A stretch of DNA of 64,000 nucleotides. It comes from Bacteroides sp. Its GTDB lineage: Bacteria > Bacteroidota > Bacteroidia > Bacteroidales > Muribaculaceae. Within the stretch, counting starts at the first letter, position 1. Each line of letters begins with the position of its first letter. Of the stretch, positions 15,795 to 24,147 are shown piece after piece. Location of the stretch: the NCBI GenBank assembly GCA_023666835.1, contig JAMPBJ010000002.1, positions 167,187 through 231,186 of the forward strand, written 5' to 3'. Position numbers and translations under genes: made by a program. Below the pieces are notes generated by a model. That model worked only from the letters and a program-made list of their open reading frames with translations, was not told where the DNA came from and did no database searches.

Positions 15795-17498
15795 CTATTT
15801 CTCACTCTTTTCCATCACTATTTTGTTGGCAATCTTCACGGCTTTGGAAATGTGGCTGCAGATATGGTCGCGGCCTACGAGATCAACTATTGGCGTCTTC
15901 TCGAGCGTGGTCTGTACATTTTCATTGACACCGGAAAGAACCACTGTGATGCCCATCTTCTTCGACGACTCAATAAGGATCTCAAGATTGTGGATGGCCG
16001 TGGCGTCGATAAAAGGCACCTTGCGCATGCGGATGATGCGCACTATCGGCTTGCGTGCCATCGATGTGCGCATGAGCTCGTCGAATTTCGTGGCCACGCC
16101 GAAAAAGAACGGACCGTCGATCTCGTAGACTTCCACGCCCTTGGCCACATCGAGCACCTCGTGGTTGGTTGAGTCGGTGCCTTCGGCCACATCAAGCTGT
16201 TCGCTGTAGACTCGTATCTGGGTGTTTTCCATCACTCGGCGCAGGAAGAGGATGATGGCCAGCAACATACCGATTTCGATGGCGATGGTCAGATCGAAAA
16301 TCACGGTCAGAAGGAAGGTGACCGACAGTACCGTGATGTCGCTCTTCGGATTACGGAATATGGCTCTGACAGTGCGCCACCCACTCATGTTGTAGCTGAC
16401 CATGACCAGCACGGCTGCCAGACAGGCCATGGGCACGAGGTTGATCAGCGGCATCATGAACAGGAATATCAACAGAAGCACAACGGCATGTATGATGCCT
16501 GCCACAGGAGTGCGGCCGCCGTTGGTGATGTTGGTCATGGTGCGCGCAATGGCACCTGTCACCGGGATACCGCTGAAGAAGGGCACAATGATGTTGGCTG
16601 CACCCTGACCGATGAGTTCGGTATTGGTACGTGTATGTGATCCGGTGACACCGTCGGCCACGGTTGCCGAGAGCAGTGATTCGATGGCACCAAGCATGGC
16701 TATGGTAAAGGCCGAAGGAAGCAAATCGTTGATCGTGTCCATGTTGAGGGTGAATCCATGGGGCTGCGGTATGTCGGTGGGTAGATCGCCGAATCGGTCG
16801 CCGATGGTGGTGATGTGGAATCCCTCAGGACCGAATTGGTGCATCAGCCACACGCCAAGAGTGACGAGGACAATGGATATCAGCGCTCCGGGAAGTCGCT
16901 TTGATACTTTGGGAGCCAGAATAATGATCAGCAGCGAAATGATACTGACTGCCGTAGTAGGCCAGTCGATTGCCGACAGGTTGGAGAAATAGACTCCCCA
17001 TTTTGGAATGAACGATGAAGGGATGTCGGTCAATCCCAGTCCGAGCAAATCGTTGATCTGTGTGGAGAAGATGGTGAGGGCAATACCGGCGGTAAAGCCA
17101 ATCACAATCGGGTAGGGGATGAATTTGATGACCGTGCCGAGATGAAACAAACCCATCAGCACAAGTATCAATCCGGCCATAACGGTGGCGATATAGAGCC
17201 CTTCGAGTCCGTATTGGGTGATGATGCCTGATATGATGACGATGAAAGCACCTGTCGGACCGCCAATCTGCACGGAGCAACCGCCGAGAGCCGAAACGAG
17301 AAATCCGCCAATGATGGCTGTGATCAGACCGATTGTGGGACTGACACCGCTGGCGATACCGAAGGCGATGGCAAGCGGCAGAGCCACGATGCCCACCACG
17401 ATGCCTGCGACAAGATCTGATTTGAAGCGCGATAAGGAATAGTTGGAGATGGCCGAAATGATTTTCGGCTTGAAGTCGATTGGTCCTGAAAAATTCAT
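15795..17498 (-). CDS. SulP-family inorganic anion transporter with STAS domain
   Basis: A 567-aa inner-membrane transporter of the SLC26/SulP family, which moves sulfate, bicarbonate or other anions. The membrane domain (~25-420) shows DLVAGIVVGIVALPLAIAFGIASGVSP in TM1 and VQIGGPTGAFIVIISGI, typical of the substrate-binding half helices. The C-terminal STAS domain (~440-550) contains VYEIDGPFFFGVATKFDEL and RMRKVPFIDATAIHNLEIL, with Asp-Ala in the position of the anti-sigma-antagonist phosphosite region. The length is typical. The start MNFSGPIDFKPKII is the only good ATG. A TACCTTTG -7 box lies at complement 17539-17546. Bicarbonate is a common substrate for this group but is not proven here. 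Confidence 0.93.
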   Translation of the reverse strand: MNFSGPIDFKPKIISAISNYSLSRFKSDLVAGIVVGIVALPLAIAFGIASGVSPTIGLITAIIGGFLVSALGGCSVQIGGPTGAFIVIISGIITQYGLEGLYIATVMAGLILVLMGLFHLGTVIKFIPYPIVIGFTAGIALTIFSTQINDLLGLGLTDIPSSFIPKWGVYFSNLSAIDWPTTAVSIISLLIIILAPKVSKRLPGALISIVLVTLGVWLMHQFGPEGFHITTIGDRFGDLPTDIPQPHGFTLNMDTINDLLPSAFTIAMLGAIESLLSATVADGVTGSHTRTNTELIGQGAANIIVPFFSGIPVTGAIARTMTNITNGGRTPVAGIIHAVVLLLIFLFMMPLINLVPMACLAAVLVMVSYNMSGWRTVRAIFRNPKSDITVLSVTFLLTVIFDLTIAIEIGMLLAIILFLRRVMENTQIRVYSEQLDVAEGTDSTNHEVLDVAKGVEVYEIDGPFFFGVATKFDELMRTSMARKPIVRIIRMRKVPFIDATAIHNLEILIESSKKMGITVVLSGVNENVQTTLEKTPIVDLVGRDHICSHISKAVKIANKIVMEKSEK

Positions 17499-17564
17499 AC
17501 CTTTGAAACCTAAGTTGAAACCTATTGAAAAACGGGTGCAAAGGTAGTGAAAAAATGTGAAAAA

Positions 17565-18506
17565 TCAGTAACCTTTGCGGTATTTTTCGTGGTCTATGTC
17601 GTCGAGAATACTTAGGTAGGAGTTGTAGCGTGATTGGGCGATGCGGCTGTCGGCCACGGCTTGAAGTACGGCGCATCCGGGCTCGTGGGTGTGGGTGCAA
17701 TTGCCATACCGGCACTCCGGCGACAGGGCAAATATCTCAGGGAAGAAGTGGGCCACCTCATATTTGTCATAGTCGATGGTGCCGAAACCTTTCACTCCGG
17801 GAGTGTCGATGATGTAGCCACCACCGGGAAGCGCAAACATTTCGGAGAAAGTGGTGGTGTGCATACCTGTGTCGTGAACGGCCGATATTTCGGCTGTGCG
17901 AAGATCGAGTCCGGGAATGATGCGGTTGATGATCGAGGATTTGCCCACGCCTGAGTTGCCCGACAGCAAGGTGATTTTTCCTTTCAGCACTTCCTGAAGC
18001 CGGGGAATTCCTTCGCCTGTAGCGGCCGATACATGGAGCACCGGATAGCCTATGGAGCTATAGAGATAGCTGACAGCGTCGAGCAGTTCGCGATCCTCCG
18101 GGTCCTGCATCAGATCCGTCTTGTTGAACACGAGCATTGCCGGTATGCGGTAGGCTTCGGCTGTGGATAAAAAGCGGTCAATGAAAGTTGTTGAAGTGGT
18201 CGGATGGCTCAGTGTGACGATCAGACAGACCTGGTCGAGATTGGCCGCGATGATGTGGGCTTCTTTGGAGAGATTTGAGGCCCGACGTATGATATAGTTT
18301 GAGCGTGGCTCTATGTCAGTGATATAGGCCGATCCGTCGGCTGATTCGTCGATCGTGACATGATCGCCCACAGCCACAGGGTTGGTGGTGCGGATGCCTT
18401 TGAGTCGGAATTTGCCTTTGATGCGGCATTCCACATCGCGTCCGTCGGCAGTGGTGACAATGTAGGAACTTCCTGTGTTGCGTGTGACTAATCCGGATAT
18501 TTGCAT
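17565..18506 (-). CDS. rsgA: Ribosome small subunit biogenesis GTPase RsgA
   Basis: A circularly permuted GTPase that assists late 30S subunit maturation. The 313-aa order is an OB fold (~1-70), then the permuted G domain with G4 NKTDL before G1 [12 protein letters not shown] (~180) and G3 DTPGVKGFG (~232), and a C-terminal zinc-binding domain with [14 protein letters not shown] (~268-281). This G4-G1-G3 order is diagnostic. The start [17 protein letters not shown] begins the OB fold directly. A TAACTTTG box lies at complement 18533-18540. It is followed by sulP on the same strand after ~66 bp. Confidence 0.96.
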   Translation of the reverse strand: MQISGLVTRNTGSSYIVTTADGRDVECRIKGKFRLKGIRTTNPVAVGDHVTIDESADGSAYITDIEPRSNYIIRRASNLSKEAHIIAANLDQVCLIVTLSHPTTSTTFIDRFLSTAEAYRIPAMLVFNKTDLMQDPEDRELLDAVSYLYSSIGYPVLHVSAATGEGIPRLQEVLKGKITLLSGNSGVGKSSIINRIIPGLDLRTAEISAVHDTGMHTTTFSEMFALPGGGYIIDTPGVKGFGTIDYDKYEVAHFFPEIFALSPECRYGNCTHTHEPGCAVLQAVADSRIAQSRYNSYLSILDDIDHEKYRKGY

Positions 18507-18540
18507 CGAGGTGTCTAACGTGTTTTGACGTGCAAAGTTA

Positions 18541-18583
18541 GTAAAAATTGCCGGGAAGCGATATGGCTACCCGGCAATTTATT
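18541..18583 (-). terminator. Terminator of the DUF2582 gene
   Basis: An 11-bp perfect stem AAATTGCCGGG (18545-18555) with 18570-18580, followed on the minus strand by TTTTTAC, about 40 bp past the stop codon. Confidence 0.85.
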
Positions 18584-18621
18584 CGTTTATCGGCCACGGC
18601 CGATGGTATCGGTCATTCCGA

Positions 18622-18831
18622 TTATTTTACGAGAGCAACAAGAAGTTCTTTGCCGTCGCCGCTTTCCTCGAAAGTGATTTTGTTTTCGCGAGCGAGCCAG
18701 CCGAGAGCTGCATAGAGTTCCTTGTCTTTCAGTTTGGTCATTTTTTTAATCTGCTTGTTGTCAAGTACATCTGCTTCATTGAGAGCTGACCATACGAGGC
18801 CTGCCCATGATCCAATAGTGTCTGTGTTCAT
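18622..18831 (-). CDS. Winged helix-turn-helix domain protein (DUF2582)
   Basis: A 69-aa protein that consists of a single winged helix. The family signature GxWAGxxWxxLN is seen as GSWAGLVWSALNEAD near the N-terminus, then KKMTKLKDKELYAALGWLARENKI for the recognition helix region. The wing ends in FEESGDGKELLVAL. DUF2582 proteins are widespread in Bacteroidetes and their targets are not known. It is monocistronic, with a promoter at 18878-18908 and a terminator at 18541-18583. The MITE-like element begins about 60 bp beyond the -33 box. Confidence 0.88.
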   Translation of the reverse strand: MNTDTIGSWAGLVWSALNEADVLDNKQIKKMTKLKDKELYAALGWLARENKITFEESGDGKELLVALVK

Positions 18832-18877
18832 CGTAAGTTATTTTTGGTTATTTGTGAGTTTATAGATAATTTCGGTG

Positions 18878-18908
18878 CAAATATACAACGTTTTTCACCG
18901 ATTTCCAA
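18878..18908 (-). promoter_or_regulatory. Bacteroidetes-type promoter of the DUF2582 gene
   Basis: TTG (complement 18906-18908), 20-bp spacer, TATATTTG (complement 18878-18885), about 47 bp upstream of the ATG. Confidence 0.6.
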
Positions 18909-18966
18909 TATTTTACCTTGATAACAAACAATATAGGCAGATTGTTCTGCTGACCGGCAGATTTTT

Positions 18967-19344
18967 TTAGACCCCTTCTCATAAAATTTATGGCTTAGGG
19001 GTCGCAGCCATGGAGATATTTTTGGCCTGAGGTTTACGGGCATAGCGAGCTATGTGACTGAGTCAAAGGACAAAAAGAGCCCAAGGATGCGAGAGATAAA
19101 TAACTTTTTACTTAAGTACCTTACAAATAGACCACTAACATATCACACTAATATTTAATGAGACCCCAGAGTACCTCATAAATAAAGTTTTAAAATTAGT
19201 CGCATTCCGGTTTTAGTCGGTTATTTTCGCCAAGTCTCGTCAGTCGCCATGCCCGCATTCCCGCATTGCTCTATCCTTAACTTGCGAAAATCACTCGCCC
19301 CAAACCGTCCCTAAGACATAAAAAAATTATGAGAAGGGGTCTAA
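18967..19344. mobile_element. 378-bp MITE-like element with 18-bp terminal inverted repeats
   Basis: 18967-18984 (TTAGACCCCTTCTCATAA) is the perfect reverse complement of 19327-19344. No frame in the interior resembles a transposase. The outer TA on each side could be a 2-bp TA duplication as in Tc1/mariner-IS630 elements, but it is also part of the palindrome, so the target duplication is ambiguous. The right end lies 4 bp from the stop codon of the TPR protein gene. The class is inferred from structure only. Confidence 0.6.
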
Positions 19345-19348
19345 GTGG

Positions 19349-20176
19349 TCAGATGAGGGCTTTCACTTTCGCCGGATCCACGCCGAATTTAATGGCGGTT
19401 TCGCCGTCGGCACGTGCATCGTCGGGCCGGAATCGCATTTTGTTGAGCATTGCACGATATAGATACAAGTCGCCGTCGACGGGGTCGAGTTCAAGTCCTG
19501 CGGAAATATCTTCGGCGGCACCGGAGACATCGCCAGTCATCAGCCGGCAGAGTGCACGTTGGCCGTAGTATGATGCATCGGGCTCGAGGTCGATCACTTT
19601 TGTAAGCCAGGGAATTGCCTCTTGCCACGCTCCGTTGAAAGTCAGAATGGTTGATTGTGCCACGGCTGTCAGTCGGTCGTCGGGGTGTTGAAGCAACAAT
19701 GTATCGATGTCGGCCTTAGCCTTGACTATCTCACCATTGCTAATCAGGATCATTGCACGGTAGAATCTCGGTTCGGCAATCGTTGAGTCAAGACGTATGG
19801 CCTCGGAATAATCGTCGAGGGCTTCGATGCGACGACCGGCAGAAGTCAGCACGCGAGCTAGGTTGAGAAGAATTGTTACTGATGCCGGTGCAATACGTCG
19901 TGCATCGTTGAGTGTTGCTAGGGCTTCGTCGGTGCGTCCGTCGTAGAACTGGATCATGCCGAGATTCGACATCAGCAACACGTTGCCGGGATTCGACGGA
20001 TCGAGCCTCATGGCCTGGCGAAGCAGCGATTCGGCATCGGCCCACCGGCCTTCGTTGGCTGCTTTGTCGGCTTGGCCGGTCAGATCGTAGTATTCCTTTT
20101 CATCAGCGTGTGCAGCAAAGCCTGCAAGAGATATTAGTAAAGCGACAATTAGCGAAGTGAGATGTTTCGTTAGCAT
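19349..20176 (-). CDS. Exported tetratricopeptide repeat protein
   Basis: 275 aa with a signal peptide (MLTKHLTSLIVALLISLAGFAAHA) and about six TPR units: ADAESLLRQAMRLDPSNPGN, DEALATLNDARRIAPASV, IEALDDYSEAIRLDST, then IVKAKADIDTLLLQHPDD, WQEAIPWLTKVIDLEPDA and VSGAAEDISAGLELDPVD. No lipobox is seen, so it is periplasmic. TPRs mediate protein binding, and no partner can be named. The promoter at 20181-20211 lies immediately upstream. The stop codon is only 4 bp from the MITE-like element. Confidence 0.85.
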   Translation of the reverse strand: MLTKHLTSLIVALLISLAGFAAHADEKEYYDLTGQADKAANEGRWADAESLLRQAMRLDPSNPGNVLLMSNLGMIQFYDGRTDEALATLNDARRIAPASVTILLNLARVLTSAGRRIEALDDYSEAIRLDSTIAEPRFYRAMILISNGEIVKAKADIDTLLLQHPDDRLTAVAQSTILTFNGAWQEAIPWLTKVIDLEPDASYYGQRALCRLMTGDVSGAAEDISAGLELDPVDGDLYLYRAMLNKMRFRPDDARADGETAIKFGVDPAKVKALI

Positions 20177-20180
20177 GATG

Positions 20181-20211
20181 CAAAGTTAATGATTGGCGTA
20201 AACCGAACCAA
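20181..20211 (-). promoter_or_regulatory. Bacteroidetes-type promoter of the TPR protein gene
   Basis: TTG (complement 20209-20211), 20-bp spacer, TAACTTTG (complement 20181-20188). The -7 box lies 4 bp from the ATG, implying an almost leaderless transcript or a second promoter. The remaining spacer to 20394 holds no other gene. Confidence 0.5.
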
Positions 20212-20394
20212 CATGTTAAAAGTTTGTTATACAATCATAACACTCTTTAATACGATTAAAAGCCGAGAGTCGAACGTAATATTAATACAATAGACCCTAA
20301 TTTGTGAAGAAACTTTTAAACTTGGATTAAAGAATGTTAATTAATAAATGAAGCATAGATCGGCCACTCTTTGGCACTTGGACACACTCTTAAT

Positions 20395-20859
20395 ATGAAA
20401 CACAACACAATCACCGGTTTTTTACTTATGCTCGTCATAGTGATGATGGGAGCATGTGGTGAGGGGAGTGCTTACGATGAACTGCCTTCACCGATAGCAA
20501 AATTCGTGTCGGAATATTTTCCATTCGGGGAGGTGACGGGCTATAATACTTCCCGCAACGGTTCGTCGGTTGTGACCATACGTCATGGTGCCACTTTGAC
20601 GTTTGATTCAGTGTATGAGTGGATTGATGTCAATGGCAATGGTGCCACTCTTCCTCCTCAATTTCTCTACGACCAGTTGCCTCCAACGCTTTATGACTAC
20701 ATACTTTCGCTCGAAGATGTGAATGACGTGTACAGATGTCAGCGCGACTCTACGAAAATCACTGTCGAACTGCTCGAGAACACACTCTACTATGATCTTG
20801 CCACTCAGACCATCACTACTTCCGACCCAAAGAGCGGGCAAGGCGTAACGATGTTTTGA
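20395..20859 (+). CDS. PepSY-like (DUF2874) lipoprotein
   Basis: A 154-aa predicted lipoprotein with signal peptide and lipobox VMMGACG. The mature part resembles the PepSY-like DUF2874 fold: LPSPIAKFVSEYFPFGEVTGYN near residue 32, then strands SVVTIRHGATLTFDSVYEWIDVNG and PPQFLYDQLPPTLYDYIL. Such proteins are frequent in Bacteroidales periplasm and are suspected of inhibitor or binding roles. I chose ATG 20395 because it begins the signal peptide (MKHNTITGFLL). The in-frame ATG at 20371 adds nine residues that do not improve it. Its last 44 bp overlap the convergent gene at 20816-21841. Confidence 0.8.
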   Translation: MKHNTITGFLLMLVIVMMGACGEGSAYDELPSPIAKFVSEYFPFGEVTGYNTSRNGSSVVTIRHGATLTFDSVYEWIDVNGNGATLPPQFLYDQLPPTLYDYILSLEDVNDVYRCQRDSTKITVELLENTLYYDLATQTITTSDPKSGQGVTMF

Positions 20860-21841
20860 GCAGAGGAAAATCGAGTCGGATCAGACCGCTTTGTTCTATC
20901 GAAGCACTGCATTCTTTGGCAATCGGATCCATTGCGGCATCATACCATTCGAGATCGAAATGTCCCGTGAAACCGGTGGGATGCAATCGGCCCTTAAGCA
21001 TTCCCGGAGTCCATTGTGATGCGTTGGTGGTTGCTCCGCTTATATAAATAATGTCATACGATTCGCTGTTGTCCTCCGATCGTACTATTGCAAGTGTGTA
21101 TTCGCCTCCAAGTCGTGCGAGATTTGGGTTATTGTCGCGGTCAAGATATTTCCACAGTCCTATGGGATCGTTAAGTTCAGTCGACAAAAGGCTGTTGACC
21201 AGATCGTCGGTGGCATTTGGTTGCGACCACTGCGTTTGGAGTGCAGCTGCCGGATCTATCCATTGGTCAGTGACCACCATGTCAACTATGGGATTCGAAT
21301 TCATTATTATACCGTAGCCTCCAGTTGGTCTTGACACTGTTTCGTAAAGAGTTCGCTGAGTGTTGCTGCCACCGGCAATGACGACATGGCCCGATATGCA
21401 GTCGATTTCGCACGACAGGGAGTTGCAGCCTTGTGCCAGATCAAAACCATCGGTCAATCTGATTTCCTCGATTTTAGTGACCGTTCCGTCGACGTTTTGC
21501 CGATAGATTGACAAAGTGGCATATGGTGAATCGAGAAGCTCGTCATTGCCTGAAAATGTGTGTAGAACTGCCCTATAGCATCCCGTCGAGTCAGCACCCC
21601 ATACCACTCCGTAGGATTTATCCGACGATGCTCCCCGAATTGTTTTTCCGGTCGATGAAGCTCTGATTTCCACGGCCTTTGCAAGCAAGGGCGTGTCACC
21701 ATCTTTGAAAATTACAACAGTGTCGGAGCACGTACGCAGGTCGTCGTGATAGACTCGCTGTGGCGGACGGGCAGATACTGCGAGCGACAGTGAAATGCCG
21801 AGAAGAATTGTGATTGGCAAACGTGGCATGGTCTGATACAT
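20816..21841 (-). CDS. Secreted protein of unknown function
   Basis: 341 aa with a cleavable signal peptide (PRLPITILLGISLSLAVSA). I do not recognise a family. The middle (~80-175) looks beta-rich and ends around ISGHVVIAGGSNTQRTLYE. The C-terminal part includes LGGEYTLAIVRSEDNSESYDIIYISGA and a short C-terminal strand FTGHFDLEWYDAAMDPI. Two conserved-looking Cys (CNSLSCEIDC) lie near residue 142. It follows miaA by 9 bp on the same strand, suggesting it is the last gene of the long operon. Its 3' end overlaps the PepSY-like gene by 44 bp in the opposite direction. Confidence 0.65.
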   Translation of the reverse strand: MYQTMPRLPITILLGISLSLAVSARPPQRVYHDDLRTCSDTVVIFKDGDTPLLAKAVEIRASSTGKTIRGASSDKSYGVVWGADSTGCYRAVLHTFSGNDELLDSPYATLSIYRQNVDGTVTKIEEIRLTDGFDLAQGCNSLSCEIDCISGHVVIAGGSNTQRTLYETVSRPTGGYGIIMNSNPIVDMVVTDQWIDPAAALQTQWSQPNATDDLVNSLLSTELNDPIGLWKYLDRDNNPNLARLGGEYTLAIVRSEDNSESYDIIYISGATTNASQWTPGMLKGRLHPTGFTGHFDLEWYDAAMDPIAKECSASIEQSGLIRLDFPLLKTSLRLARSLGRK

Positions 21842-21850
21842 TGATGGAGG

Positions 21851-22753
21851 TCAGAGAAGTTTTCTTACACTTTCCACAAACTCGTCGGTGGGCATGTCGA
21901 ATGGCAACCAGTTGATTTTGAGCCCACGACGCTCCATGCCTCTGAACCAGGTCATCTGGCGTTTGGCGAACTGGTGAATGGCTATTTCAAGCTGCCGGAC
22001 CATTTCGTCAAGGGATAATTGGCCGAGAATATGCAGTGTCAGATATTTATACTCCAAACCATAATAAATCAAATCTTCGGGCGCCACACCTTCGTCAATT
22101 AGTCGGCGCACCTCATCGATCATGCCCTCGTCAAGACGCGAATGCAGTCGCTGAGATATCCGTCGGCGACGGCTTTCGCGGTCGATGTCCACACCGACTA
22201 TGACAGCATCATGCGAATGGGCGGAATTGGCAGCCTGACCGGCCTGTTCGGGATGCTGCCGCATGTATGTGGCGATTTCGATGGCTCTTATTGCTCTGCG
22301 GGCCGATGATGTGTCGGTGGTGTTGTGGAGCGTAGCCATTGACGCAAGCATTTTTTGCAGCTCGGGAAGTGGAGTTCCTTCGAGTTGCCGGCGCAGTTCG
22401 GGATTGGCAGGTACTTCGGGCAATCGAGTTCCGCGGATAGCCGACTCGACATACAGACCGGTACCCCCACATAGGATTGGCATCTTTCCTCGCGAGGTTA
22501 TATTGGAGGCTGCATTATGAAAATCGCGGAGAAACTGATATAAATCGTAATGGTAGCCGGCAGGGTGGATGTCGATAAGGTGATGTGGAACCGTGCCATA
22601 TTCATTTATGTCTTTTCCTGTGCCGATATCCATGCCGCGATAGACTTGACGGGAATCGGCACTTATGATCTCCCCTCCGAAAGCACGGGCACACTCAACG
22701 GCTCGGCGTGTCTTGCCGGATGCTGTTGGACCTGTTATGACGAGAAGTGACAT
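21851..22753 (-). CDS. miaA: tRNA dimethylallyltransferase
   Basis: MiaA transfers a dimethylallyl group from DMAPP to A37 of tRNAs reading UNN codons. The 300-aa product starts with the P-loop ITGPTASGKTRRAVE and has ISADSRQVYRGMDIGTGKD (~33-51), HHLIDIHPAGYHYDLYQF and GGTGLYVESAIRG, all canonical. A C-terminal QFAKRQMTWFRG motif completes it. I chose ATG at complement 22751-22753, since the longer frame overlaps the upstream membrane protein gene and adds residues not seen in the family. The gap to the upstream gene is 38 bp and to the downstream gene 9 bp, so it is part of the long minus-strand operon. Confidence 0.97.
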   Translation of the reverse strand: MSLLVITGPTASGKTRRAVECARAFGGEIISADSRQVYRGMDIGTGKDINEYGTVPHHLIDIHPAGYHYDLYQFLRDFHNAASNITSRGKMPILCGGTGLYVESAIRGTRLPEVPANPELRRQLEGTPLPELQKMLASMATLHNTTDTSSARRAIRAIEIATYMRQHPEQAGQAANSAHSHDAVIVGVDIDRESRRRRISQRLHSRLDEGMIDEVRRLIDEGVAPEDLIYYGLEYKYLTLHILGQLSLDEMVRQLEIAIHQFAKRQMTWFRGMERRGLKINWLPFDMPTDEFVESVRKLL

Positions 22754-22791
22754 GATAATGTTCGGTTTACGAGAGCAAGTTGTAGGATCGA

Positions 22792-24141
22792 TTATGGCGT
22801 TCCAAGTCCGTTGATGAAGCGGCGCCAGAACAGACGCAGACGTCGGTTGGGGGTGTCTTGATTGTATTGGGAGATGAAAATCCAATGAGGATCGGAATAG
22901 TCGACGGGCAGCGATGCTATGTCGGCAAAGTCGGTTGCAGGATGATAGCCCGCCACTTTGTAGCGTCGTCGTCCATTGCTATGATAGCTTTTGAATGTGG
23001 ATGCTATTGTGTGATATCGGATCACTTCAGCTGCCAGCATCGGAGCTATGGTGTGGTCATTGATGAGCTCCGACACTTGTCGGATGTCAAGCCATATTGT
23101 GTCGGGATGCTTTTTGTCGAATTCTTCGGCCTCGCTGTCGGTCAGTGTGGCAAGAAAGTGAAAAGTATTGCGTTCGGCCTTGCTGTGGATTGTTGAATAC
23201 ATGAACCGCATCTTATGGTCGCTGACTCCCGTAAGGTTAGAAAAATGAAAGGATGCTGACTCAACCGAAATCTCCGACTGTCGTGTAATGAATACCGTGG
23301 CCGGAGTGTCGAACTTCTCGTCGAGCGACATTTTCAGGTCGGCATCGGTCTGAGGCGGACGCATTGCAATACGGTTGCCATTGACGACGAGATATCGGAT
23401 GAGCGTCGATGCATTGCGCATATCATCGCCGCGATGGGTGTGCAGATAGTTTTGACGATAATATTCAAATATACCAAGATAGCGCAGACCCAGATAGGCC
23501 GACGAAGCTATCCATAGGAGCGTGGGCACGAGTATGAAGATGAAGCGGTCGGGCTTCGAAAGCGAAACGTTGGTGTAGAGCAGAAAGTAGTAGATGAGCG
23601 AGCTTGCCTCTATGACTACAGATAGCCAGAACAGCATTCTCAACTGGTAGTAGCCTGCTTTGGTGTAAATCGACCCAAGTCGGCCGCGGTCGGCCAGAGA
23701 GCCGTGGCGCATCAGGCAATCGCGGCAGAAGGCAGAGTTGTGACCATTGCGATTGGTCCACCATGTCAGTATGATGGCCCAGGGCGATATGATCAGCGTC
23801 ATTATGTAGGGCACATCGTGATTGATGGGCGAATCGGGGAAGATGGTCTCAAACAATCCTGTGAAATACAGAAGATTGATGACAATCATCGAGATGGCGC
23901 TCCAGAACAATATACGGCTGACCACGAATGGGTAGACGTAGCACGAGGGGAATTCCCGTCTACGGTTGTGGTGCATCAGCTGCACGATGATGAATTGGAG
24001 TATAAAGGCCACAAACGGTAGATAGACAGGCCGAATGTAGGTAGAAAGCATGACCAGCAGCACAAGTGCACCACTGCCGATCATCCAGTTGATCCACAAC
24101 CGGAAAATTCCCCATGCATATGTCTTGCTCTCGATGGCCAT
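22792..24141 (-). CDS. Conserved membrane protein of unknown function
   Basis: 449 aa with about six hydrophobic segments in the first 230 residues (for example MIGSGALVLLVML near 20, FVAFILQFIIVQLM near 42, LFWSAISMIVINLLYF near 80, IMTLIISPWAIILTW near 113, MLFWLSVVIEASSLIYYFLLY near 170 and FIFILVPTLLWIASSAYLGL near 202). A conserved-looking loop HNSAFCRDCLMRHG contains a CxxC pair. The remaining ~220 residues are soluble and I do not recognise them. It sits 6 bp downstream of the DPP4 gene. The CxxC in a membrane loop could bind metal, but no function can be assigned. Confidence 0.7.
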   Translation of the reverse strand: MAIESKTYAWGIFRLWINWMIGSGALVLLVMLSTYIRPVYLPFVAFILQFIIVQLMHHNRRREFPSCYVYPFVVSRILFWSAISMIVINLLYFTGLFETIFPDSPINHDVPYIMTLIISPWAIILTWWTNRNGHNSAFCRDCLMRHGSLADRGRLGSIYTKAGYYQLRMLFWLSVVIEASSLIYYFLLYTNVSLSKPDRFIFILVPTLLWIASSAYLGLRYLGIFEYYRQNYLHTHRGDDMRNASTLIRYLVVNGNRIAMRPPQTDADLKMSLDEKFDTPATVFITRQSEISVESASFHFSNLTGVSDHKMRFMYSTIHSKAERNTFHFLATLTDSEAEEFDKKHPDTIWLDIRQVSELINDHTIAPMLAAEVIRYHTIASTFKSYHSNGRRRYKVAGYHPATDFADIASLPVDYSDPHWIFISQYNQDTPNRRLRLFWRRFINGLGTP

Positions 24142-24147
24142 GTGTCG

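Noticed and set aside
18828-19043. 71-codon minus-strand frame upstream of the DUF2582 gene
   Set aside because: It spans the DUF2582 promoter and runs into the MITE-like element, with no domain likeness.
20379-20392. Short match (GAGTGTGTC type) to the pta-ackA MITE end, also seen at 54286-54295
   Set aside because: Matches of 12-13 bp between two places in 64 kb are expected by chance, and no partner end or TTA duplication is seen.
22754-22885. N-terminal extension of miaA
   Set aside because: It overlaps the end of the upstream membrane protein gene, and the canonical P-loop start follows the ATG at 22753.
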